Assembly (NCBI GenBank): GCA_003541985.1
Contig: DPLM01000377.1
Coordinates: forward strand, 1 to 7,080
From: Deltaproteobacteria bacterium
GTDB taxonomy: Bacteria; SAR324; NAC60-12
Reading direction: 5' to 3'
DNA length: 7,080 bases
In this document: positions 1-7,080 of the stretch, in pieces
Position numbering within the stretch: position 1 is the stretch's first letter
Layout: each line of letters starts with the position of its first letter
Made by a program: the position numbers and the translations under genes
The notes under the pieces: generated by a model
Told to the model about the DNA's origin: nothing
Database searches by the model: none
What the model saw: the letters and a program-made list of their open reading frames with translations, nothing else

Positions 1-78
1 CCATTCAGACAAATCATTGGCGTGTGTCAAACTAGTCATTAAAGCGAGCAGTCCAGCTAGCAATAGACGCAGTTTCAT
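1..78 (-). CDS. N-terminus of an exported protein (partial, signal peptide only)
   Basis: Read leftward from an ATG at 78, the frame stays open to the window edge for 26 codons. It encodes a classic Sec signal peptide: a basic start (MKLR), a hydrophobic core (LLLAGLLALM), then a polar stretch ending in THA followed by ND. The likely signal peptidase I cut is after Ala20. An AGGAG ribosome binding site lies at 86-90 with a 7-base spacer, which supports this start strongly for so short a piece. The mature protein is outside the window (only NDLSEW is seen), so its function cannot be named; a periplasmic or secreted protein is expected. No lipobox Cys is present, so it is not an obvious lipoprotein. 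The gene points away from the operon that starts at 827. Confidence 0.72.
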   Translation of the reverse strand, partial: MKLRLLLAGLLALMTSLTHANDLSEW

Positions 79-85
79 CGGGGTT

Positions 86-90
86 CTCCT
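86..90 (-). promoter_or_regulatory. Ribosome binding site of the exported-protein gene
   Basis: The minus strand reads AGGAG here, followed by seven bases and then the ATG at 78. This is a near-ideal Shine-Dalgarno arrangement and is the main reason to accept the truncated reading frame at 1-78 as a real gene. Confidence 0.65.
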
Positions 91-111
91 GGAGAGAAGT
101 TGGAAAAATAG

Positions 112-127
112 AGCAAGGTGAGGCCCT
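112..127 (-). promoter_or_regulatory. Possible sigma-54-type (-24/-12) promoter
   Basis: The minus strand reads AGGGCCTCACCTTGCT. Against the sigma-54 consensus TGGCACG-N4-TTGCW it keeps the GG at -24, the TTGCT block at -12 and the required ten bases between GG and GC, but the other -24 positions match poorly. A start site about 12 bases downstream, near 101, would leave a leader of roughly 23 bases that includes the AGGAG at 86-90. No good sigma-70 -35/-10 pair was found for this gene. The match could be chance. Confidence 0.2.
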
Positions 128-484
128 AAAGTATCAGCAAATTCCGATAACCTTTCCCTTTCGAGTGGCATTCTCAGTCAAGGAAAACAATGGGCGAAGA
201 GCGCTCTAGGGTGGAACTCGTAAATGGCTCTAGAGCAAACGCGCTCGCAAAAAAATCAGCAGATGATCGGAATCGGGAAACGAATCAGAGATATGCGAAC
301 AGAATGTTCAGCAACAACAGGCAGGATGGCAACAGTAGGAAGCAAAAGAGGCAACAACAGCAGTAGTTAAAGCGGTCTGAGAAAGGCTGGAATGCCTGAA
401 CCGAGATAGCGGTGTCGATGTGAAATTCATCTTTCTACTTGATTTAAAAAAAGTCTCGGAGGATTTGGCGTCGAAGCCAAGGAT

Positions 485-524
485 GCGGCTAGGCCGCTAC
501 GAAGGGGCCTGTATTAACAACAGG
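485..524. repeat. Two adjacent short hairpins
   Basis: GCGGC (485-489) pairs perfectly with GCCGC (493-497) around a TAG loop. CCTGT (508-512) pairs with ACAGG (520-524) around a seven-base loop. Two GC-containing hairpins 10 bases apart in otherwise featureless sequence could belong to a structured RNA. They are short enough to be chance, and there is no terminator-like T-tract. Confidence 0.25.
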
Positions 525-778
525 TCAAACAACAACAGCAGCAATCGGTTGGGGTACCGAATCGAATGTCTTTGCGTGAGAAAGGCATTGTTATTGTTTA
601 GAAGGAAGAAATTTGAAAAAACGATATGAGATAATCTCGGAGTCTGAGCACAAAAGCAAGTATTTTTTGCTGGTCCAAAAACAATGAAAGCTATTCGTAC
701 TCAGATTTCAGCTTTTCTGACCAATTCTTTCTCCGATGTTGAGAATGGTTTGATCTTCTGCTGACTATTGTTGAAAAT

Positions 779-784
779 TAAAAT
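779..784 (+). promoter_or_regulatory. Possible -10 element upstream of the operon
   Basis: TAAAAT matches the sigma-70 -10 consensus at five of six positions and lies about 43 bases before the ATG at 827, in an AT-rich stretch. No good -35 lies 16-18 bases upstream. An alternative pair is TTGATC (750-755) with GAAAAT (773-778) at a 17-base spacing, each four of six. Some promoter is expected here because the three genes downstream run the same way after a long non-coding region, but its exact position is uncertain. Confidence 0.25.
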
Positions 785-810
785 AAATTTAACCCTCATT
801 CTCGATTACC

Positions 811-826
811 CCTCCTTGGAGGACAG
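811..826 (+). promoter_or_regulatory. Ribosome binding site of the aldo/keto reductase, inside an inverted repeat
   Basis: GGAGGA at 818-823 is a strong Shine-Dalgarno core three bases before the ATG at 827, a rather short spacer. It is the right half of the perfect palindrome CCTCCTTGGAGG (811-822). In RNA the sequence could fold as a four-base-pair stem (CCTC with GAGG, loop CTTG) that would mask part of the site. The site supports the 827 start. Confidence 0.5.
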
Positions 827-1819
827 ATGCCTTACGATGCTACTGATAACCGTTACGAATCCGCTCACTATCGCCGCTGTGGAAAATCAGGACTACATTT
901 GCCTGAAGTATCTCTGGGGCTCTGGTACAACTTTGGTGGAGTCGATCCTTTGGAAAACATGAGGGAAATGCTCCGACAATCTTTTGATCTGGGAATTACG
1001 CACTTTGATCTTGCCAACAACTATGGCCCCCCTCCCGGTTCGGCTGAAACTAATTTTGGACGAATCTTTGCCGAGGACTTCAAGCCCTATCGAGATGAGT
1101 TGGTGATCTCCAGCAAGGCTGGCTACTACATGTGGCCTGGACCCTACGGAGAATGGGGATCTCGCAAGTACCTGGTGGCAAGCTGTGACCAGAGCCTCAA
1201 ACGGATGGGACTCGACTACGTAGACATTTTCTACAGCCATCGGCCTGACCCGAATACTCCCTTGGAAGAGACGATGGGAGCGCTGGACCACATCGTGCGT
1301 AGCGGACGAGCGCTCTATGCTGGTATCTCAACCTATTCTCCAGAGCAGACACGGGAAGCTTCAAGCCTCCTGAGAGAATTAGGGACTCCCTGTTTAATTC
1401 ATCAGCCACGCTACAATATGTTTGATCGTTGGATCGAAGATGGCCTGCTTGACGTACTCAAAGACGAAGGGATTGGCTGCATTGCGTTCTCACCTCTTTG
1501 CCAGGGAATTCTGACTAATAAGTACCTATCTGAAGACTGGAGTGGAACCCGTGCTGACAAACTGAAGAGTGCTTTCCACTGGGGTGATGAAGTGACTCAG
1601 AAGCGCATTGCGCGGGTACGTGAACTGCAGAAAATCGCAGATGAGCGTGGACAGACAATGGCCCAACTCGCGATCGCCTGGGTACTGCGTCAGCCACAGA
1701 TGACCTCGGCGCTGATTGGTGCCAGCAAGGTCTCACAAATCGAAGACGCCGTGGGTGCACTCAGCAACACGCAGCTTAGCGAAGAAGAACTATCCAGAAT
1801 CGAAACTATTCTCAGTTAG
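827..1819 (+). CDS. Aldo/keto reductase, YghZ/Gpr type (L-glyceraldehyde 3-phosphate / methylglyoxal reductase-like)
   Basis: This is a 330-residue cytoplasmic NADPH-dependent oxidoreductase with a (beta/alpha)8 barrel, complete and close to the roughly 346 residues of E. coli YghZ (Gpr). The AKR catalytic tetrad is visible as Asp61 and Tyr66 (THFDLANNYGPPPGSAE), Lys97 (SSKAGY) and His138 (YSHRPD). The subfamily signature WPGPYG at 104-109 and the block KYL-(5)-DQSLKRMGLDYVDIFYSH are very close to YghZ. The cofactor-binding loops are the FSPL region (221-224) and IGASKVSQIED (297-307). Family members reduce small aldehydes such as methylglyoxal and L-glyceraldehyde 3-phosphate; the true substrate here is unknown. 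The start at 827 is supported by GGAGGA and by the N-terminal YRRCGKSGLHLPEVSLGLW block, which aligns with the family start. It is the first gene of a likely operon with the mutase, from which it is separated by 86 bases (41 if the upstream mutase ATG is used). Confidence 0.93.
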   Translation: MPYDATDNRYESAHYRRCGKSGLHLPEVSLGLWYNFGGVDPLENMREMLRQSFDLGITHFDLANNYGPPPGSAETNFGRIFAEDFKPYRDELVISSKAGYYMWPGPYGEWGSRKYLVASCDQSLKRMGLDYVDIFYSHRPDPNTPLEETMGALDHIVRSGRALYAGISTYSPEQTREASSLLRELGTPCLIHQPRYNMFDRWIEDGLLDVLKDEGIGCIAFSPLCQGILTNKYLSEDWSGTRADKLKSAFHWGDEVTQKRIARVRELQKIADERGQTMAQLAIAWVLRQPQMTSALIGASKVSQIEDAVGALSNTQLSEEELSRIETILS

Positions 1820-1829
1820 TCTATTGAAC

Positions 1830-1851
1830 GGAGGTACTACGAGATACCTCC
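1830..1851 (+). repeat. Intercistronic 7-bp inverted repeat (GGAGGTA / TACCTCC)
   Basis: GGAGGTA at 1830-1836 pairs perfectly with TACCTCC at 1845-1851 around an eight-base loop, between the reductase stop and the mutase start. There is no following T-run, so it does not look like a rho-independent terminator. It could be an mRNA processing or stability hairpin, a protein-binding operator, or a structure affecting mutase translation. The left arm is itself a Shine-Dalgarno-like GGAGG, but it is 26 bases from the first in-frame ATG (1861), too far to serve it. Confidence 0.45.
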
Positions 1852-1893
1852 TCTGTCTCAATGAAGTTGGCAGCAAGGACTGTCAACGCTTCT

Positions 1894-1900
1894 GAGGGAG
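1894..1900 (+). promoter_or_regulatory. Ribosome binding site that decides the mutase start
   Basis: GAGGGAG lies five bases before the ATG at 1906. The earlier in-frame ATG at 1861 has only pyrimidine-rich sequence (CTCTGTCTCA) immediately before it. The site therefore favours a start at 1906. Confidence 0.55.
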
Positions 1901-1905
1901 CAGTC

Positions 1906-4056
<2,151 letters not shown>

Positions 4057-4134
4057 CGAGTTTGCAATTCAAGCTCACTAGATTTCGCAGTCCATCCGGT
4101 TCTTGCCAGACTTACCTAGAATTCCATCCCCACC

Positions 4135-5115
4135 ATGTCAGTCATCAATCCTAACAGTATCCGACAGGGAGATCGTCGCGCAATGGCCAAGGCGATCACC
4201 CTACTGGAGAGCACACACCCAGAAAAACTTGATCAGGGCCAGGCACTGCTGGAGGAGTTGTTGCCGGAGACCGGCAAGTCTCTGCGAATTGGCATTACTG
4301 GGGTCCCAGGTGTGGGTAAGAGCACCTTCATTGAAGCCTTTGGGATGCGGCTGATCGAAGCGGGACATTGGGTCGCTGTACTGGCTGTGGATCCAAGTAG
4401 TCCAATTACTGGGGGGAGCATCCTTGGAGATAAGACGCGGATGCAACAATTGTCCTCACACCCAAAGGCATTTGTACGTCCTTCACCCTCGTCCGGAGTA
4501 CTGGGTGGGGTAGCTCGTAAAACCCGAGAGACGATGTTACTCTGTGAAGCAGCAGGTTATGACATGATTATTGTTGAGACGGTAGGAGTTGGGCAGTCGG
4601 AGACCATGGTTGCTTCAATGGCCGATCTCTTCCTGGTGCTGATGCTACCCAATGCTGGAGACGAGCTGCAGGGAATCAAGAAGGGAATTCTAGAGTTGGC
4701 GGATCTGATCGTGATCAACAAGGCTGATGGTGATCAGAAGAGCTTGGCTCAACGAGCTGTGCGGGAGTATCAAAATGCTCTTCATTTGCTCAAGCCGACT
4801 CGGGCTTTGTGGCAGGCAAAGGTGCTTCAGTGCAGTGCCCTGGAACAAACAGGACTGGTTGAGCTGTGGGAGACGATGCAAGACTTTCAAAAGATGCTGA
4901 AGACCTCGGGAGAGTGGGAAGAGTACCGGAGTCATCAGGCTGTGCGCTGGATGTGGAGTCTGATTGATGAAGAGTTGCGCCAAAGTTTTCGAAAGCATTC
5001 CCAGATCCAAGCTGATATTCCCAGAGTTGAGAAGGCCATTCGTCAAGGGAAGCAACTGCCGACTCGAGCCGCCCGATCTTTATTGGAAGTTTGGTTCAAT
5101 ACCCAAGATAACTAG
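4135..5115 (+). CDS. meaB: MeaB/ArgK-type G3E GTPase, methylmalonyl-CoA mutase chaperone
   Basis: The 326-residue GTPase matches the length of E. coli ArgK/YgfD (331). Known relatives bind the mutase, gate adenosylcobalamin loading, and prevent or reverse oxidative inactivation in a GTP-dependent way. Visible motifs are Walker A GVPGVGKST (56-64), the DPSSPITGGSILGDKTRM block (86-103) holding metal-binding and switch residues, ETVGVGQSE (148-156), the guanine-specificity motif NKAD (195-198) and a SALE G5 motif (234-237). The C-terminal helical arm (about 255-326) is the expected dimerisation region. It lies 78 bases after the mutase on the same strand, the standard pairing. The start at 4135 fits the family N-terminus (SIRQGDRRAMAKAITLLES aligns with E. 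coli ArgK). The upstream sequence CCATCCCCACC has no Shine-Dalgarno site, so translation may be weak or coupled. An alternative ATG at 4183 has AGGGAG 11 bases upstream but would lose conserved residues. The gene was formerly misnamed as an arginine-transport kinase; the mutase context settles the role. Confidence 0.95.
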   Translation: MSVINPNSIRQGDRRAMAKAITLLESTHPEKLDQGQALLEELLPETGKSLRIGITGVPGVGKSTFIEAFGMRLIEAGHWVAVLAVDPSSPITGGSILGDKTRMQQLSSHPKAFVRPSPSSGVLGGVARKTRETMLLCEAAGYDMIIVETVGVGQSETMVASMADLFLVLMLPNAGDELQGIKKGILELADLIVINKADGDQKSLAQRAVREYQNALHLLKPTRALWQAKVLQCSALEQTGLVELWETMQDFQKMLKTSGEWEEYRSHQAVRWMWSLIDEELRQSFRKHSQIQADIPRVEKAIRQGKQLPTRAARSLLEVWFNTQDN

Positions 5116-5234
5116 CCTAGGGGTCGTCAAACCAACTGTTGGGATCGCTGATCATGAATGACTGTACTGTTTTTTCTGTTATCCGAGCCAGGTCCTACCT
5201 GTGTGAGGGAGAGCAAGAATTTTTGATGTGTTGC
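5116..5234. other. Convergent intergenic gap between meaB and mutL
   Basis: The two genes end facing each other 119 bases apart. CAGGT (5189-5193) pairs with ACCTG (5197-5201) around a three-base loop, but no T-run follows it on either strand. A run of six T lies at 5170-5175 without a stable stem before it. I see no convincing rho-independent terminator for either gene; termination may be rho-dependent or lie elsewhere. Confidence 0.4.
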
Positions 5235-7080
5235 TCAAAAGCGCTGTCGAAATTTACGTTCTAGTTCAGCAGTGGGTAAGGAAAACCAGAGGGGAGACCC
5301 GTCAAGGGAGCGGTTGTCGAGATCTAACTGTTCAAATTGGGCTAGTAACAACTGCTGATTGCTTGCGGTAAGCAGTTGCATTTCTGAGAAAGCCGCTTGT
5401 GTGGCCAAGACAGTCCAGAGATCCTGCTGAAGTGCGTCTGGGCGACTACGTTTCCTTAAGAGAGCACTGCGGTTGAGCATCTCTCGCAAAAAGGCTTCTG
5501 CCCGAGAAAAAGCCAGTAGTCTTGGTTGCTGTTGTAGGGCAAAGGTCCTTCCTCCAAAAGGTTCCCAGAAAAATCCACCTTGACGCATCAAAGCTTCCAA
5601 TCCTGCCAATAATGTTGTCTCCTGAGGTGCCAAGTGCAGCAGCAACGGGGTACTCCGCTCAGAAACTTCAATATTTTCAGCTAGGAAGTCGCTCCGGTAG
5701 CGTTCATAGAGTAGCCGCTCGTGAACACGCTGGCTGTGAAAGAGCACCAATCCGTCTGCATCTGTAGCCAGCAGATAACAACCCAATACCTGTCCATGTG
5801 GCTGCCATCGAGTTGGAGTTGTTGATATAGTCCACAGGTGTAGGTTGTCTACGATAGTTGGATCATCGATGGTTTCGGCTTTGGCAGAAGCTTCTTCTTG
5901 CTTTGGTGATGAGGTGGCGGTCGTGGCAGCAGGAGTAGCTTCCGGTTCGGAGTTAATATTTTTGGTAGTCGTGGAAAAAGTTGGATTGTGCTTGGTTCGG
6001 GCTGTTCGTTCCTTGGCAACTCGTCGTACAGAGGGTTGCTCTCGCACTTGCTGTTGTAGTGGTAGTTCATTCGCTAGTGGTAATTCCGTCTGAGGATCCC
6101 GTATTGGTTGAGGAATCTGTCCTTCTCTGCCAAATAGGCGTAATTTGGTCTGCTGCTTAAAGCTTCGGCTCAGTTGATCCTGTAGGATCGCATGCACAAC
6201 CTGGCTATTGCGCAGCCGAATCTCTGTTTTTGCAGGATGGACGTTGACGTCCAGTTCACCCGGATCAAGATGCAGTGAGAGGAAGAATGCTGGATGCTGT
6301 GACTTGCTTAGGAAGTTTCCATATCCTTGGTAGATTGCTCGCTGCACTGCTGGGCATCGTACAGGACGGTCGTTGACAAACAGGTATTGCCAACGCTTGC
6401 TGGTTCTAATTTTCTCTGGGATAGAGAGCCAGCCTTGGTAATTTAGGTAATTTTCTCGATGTGAGACTTCCTGCAGGCTATCTCGAAACTCTTCACCAAA
6501 GAGTTGAAAGATTCGCTCTTCCAGGCTGTTGGCTGGTCCTAGGCTGAGCAACAGTTGCTGGTTATGAACAAGTTTGAACTGACGTTGCGGGTAGGCTAGT
6601 GCCTGATTAGTGAATCCCTGCTGAATGCGCTGTAACTCCGTGGTGGTTGTCTTCAGAAACTTAAGCCGAGCTGGTGTGTTGAAGAACAGCCGCTCGATCT
6701 TGATGCGTGTTCCTTGTGGGAATCCTACCTTGCCAATTTCATCCAGTTGTCCCCCCTGCATTAACAGTCGTGTCCCACTCTCCTGATCATCAGGACAAGT
6801 CAGCAACTCGAAGCGTGAGACTGCGGCAATTGAAGCTAAAGCTTCACCACGAAAGCCAAGTGTACCAATGCGGAACAAGTCTTCGTCTGAATAAATCTTA
6901 CTCGTGGCGTGACGTTCCACAGCAAAGCGAGCATCAGTCTCATTCATTCCACAGCCGTTGTCGAGCACTTGAATCAGGTCTTTTCCTCCATTCTTGACGG
7001 TCACCTGAATCTGGGTAGCTCCAGCATCCAATGCATTTTCTACCAACTCCTTGACCACAGAAGCTGGCCGCTCAACCACT
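5235..7080 (-). CDS. mutL: DNA mismatch repair protein MutL, 5' end beyond the window; degenerate endonuclease motifs
   Basis: MutL is the GHKL ATPase that links mismatch-bound MutS to strand incision. The visible 614 residues begin inside the conserved GEVVERPASVVKELVEN block. The GTG at 7079-7077 is the second Val codon of that block, not a start; by alignment with E. coli MutL about 18 residues lie off the right edge. ATPase motifs are intact: catalytic Glu11 and Asn15 (KELVENALDAGA, E. coli Glu29 and Asn33), DNGCG (40-44), GTLGFRGEAL (72-81), GTRIKIERLFFNTPARLKFLK (123-143) and HPAKTEIRL with Lys284. A Gln/Thr/Ala/Pro-rich linker runs from about 315 to 415. The C-terminal dimerisation domain (about 425-614) keeps the fold landmarks (HGQVLGCYLLA, EPFGGRTFAL, LPTAELERKF). 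The DQHAxxE, ACxxA and CPHGRP motifs are replaced by HSQRVHE, ATQAA and SLDGSP. It is probably an ATPase-active but nuclease-inactive MutL, as in E. coli. The gene is convergent with meaB and functionally unrelated to it. Confidence 0.96.
   Translation of the reverse strand, partial: VVERPASVVKELVENALDAGATQIQVTVKNGGKDLIQVLDNGCGMNETDARFAVERHATSKIYSDEDLFRIGTLGFRGEALASIAAVSRFELLTCPDDQESGTRLLMQGGQLDEIGKVGFPQGTRIKIERLFFNTPARLKFLKTTTTELQRIQQGFTNQALAYPQRQFKLVHNQQLLLSLGPANSLEERIFQLFGEEFRDSLQEVSHRENYLNYQGWLSIPEKIRTSKRWQYLFVNDRPVRCPAVQRAIYQGYGNFLSKSQHPAFFLSLHLDPGELDVNVHPAKTEIRLRNSQVVHAILQDQLSRSFKQQTKLRLFGREGQIPQPIRDPQTELPLANELPLQQQVREQPSVRRVAKERTARTKHNPTFSTTTKNINSEPEATPAATTATSSPKQEEASAKAETIDDPTIVDNLHLWTISTTPTRWQPHGQVLGCYLLATDADGLVLFHSQRVHERLLYERYRSDFLAENIEVSERSTPLLLHLAPQETTLLAGLEALMRQGGFFWEPFGGRTFALQQQPRLLAFSRAEAFLREMLNRSALLRKRSRPDALQQDLWTVLATQAAFSEMQLLTASNQQLLLAQFEQLDLDNRSLDGSPLWFSLPTAELERKFRQRF

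Larger units (their letters stand above)
79..826. other. Gene-poor intergenic region with short palindromes and CAACAACAG-like repeats
   Basis: This stretch of about 750 bases separates the leftward exported-protein gene from the rightward operon. No reading frame here resembles a known protein. It contains paired GCTCTAG palindromes (198-236), GCAACAACAG at 311-320 and 351-360, and related CAA/CAG-rich sequence at 516-545. It also has short hairpins (485-497, 508-524, 628-638, 655-671, 701-720) and an AT-rich stretch at about 640-800. None of the hairpins is followed by a T-run, so none looks like a rho-independent terminator. I recognise no riboswitch; in particular there is no clear B12 box, although a cobalamin enzyme lies downstream. 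It could hide a small RNA or a decayed gene. Confidence 0.5.

Noticed and set aside
485..545. tRNA, tmRNA, RNase P or cobalamin riboswitch in the spacer
   Set aside because: The short hairpins prompted a look, but no acceptor stem, T-loop motif, tmRNA tag frame, RNase P core sequence or B12 box could be found.
420..629. Rightward GTG-started frame of 69 codons in the spacer
   Set aside because: There is no ribosome binding site, no recognisable domain, and the composition is driven by the CAA/AAC repeats and A-runs. It is probably a chance frame.
655..671. AGCAA...TTGCT hairpin containing a T-run as a terminator
   Set aside because: The T-run is in the loop and right arm rather than after the stem, the stem is only five AT-rich pairs, and no gene ends just upstream.
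893..1291. Leftward 132-codon frame opposite the aldo/keto reductase
   Set aside because: It lies wholly antisense to a clearly recognised, conserved gene and has no family resemblance. The same holds for the other antisense frames within the mutase, meaB and mutL.
5189..5201. CAGGTCCTACCTG hairpin as a terminator between meaB and mutL
   Set aside because: It has a five-base stem with a three-base loop and no T-run after it on either strand.
7077..7079. GTG as the start codon of MutL
   Set aside because: The codon is the second Val of the conserved GEVVERPASVVKELVEN block. MutL always has about 18 further residues before it, so the gene continues past the window edge.

Overview
The window carries ordinary bacterial chromosomal genes, apparently from a Gram-negative, proteobacteria-like organism. 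The grounds are Shine-Dalgarno sites, a Sec signal peptide, a single-chain Sbm/ScpA-type methylmalonyl-CoA mutase, an ArgK/MeaB-type G3E GTPase and an E. coli-like aldo/keto reductase. The lineage cannot be fixed from this window. A marine deltaproteobacterial or SAR324-like source is only a guess. I see no mobile element, CRISPR array, tRNA or rRNA.

Layout, left to right. Bases 1-78 hold the first 26 codons of a leftward gene for an exported protein, cut off by the window edge. Bases 79-826 are a gene-poor spacer with short palindromes, CAACAACAG-like repeats and an AT-rich stretch before the next gene. Bases 827-5115 hold three rightward genes: a YghZ/Gpr-type aldo/keto reductase, methylmalonyl-CoA mutase and its GTPase chaperone MeaB. 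Bases 5235-7080 hold a leftward mutL, convergent with meaB, whose first 18 or so codons lie beyond the right edge.

The mutase and MeaB form a recognised functional pair. The mutase interconverts succinyl-CoA and (R)-methylmalonyl-CoA with adenosylcobalamin. MeaB gates cofactor loading and protects the enzyme from inactivation. The active-site residues specify methylmalonyl-CoA rather than isobutyryl-CoA. The aldo/keto reductase is the unexpected companion. It may share a transcript with the mutase, but no direct metabolic link is visible.

The observation most worth following is in MutL. Its N-terminal ATPase is canonical, but all three C-terminal endonuclease/metal-binding motifs have lost their key Asp, His and Cys residues while the surrounding fold looks intact. 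It therefore looks like a nuclease-dead MutL that would need another source of strand incision. Secondary observations are inverted repeats of GGAGG/CCTCC upstream of the first two operon genes, a probable mis-start of the mutase, and a weak sigma-54-like site before the exported-protein gene. I found no convincing new system.
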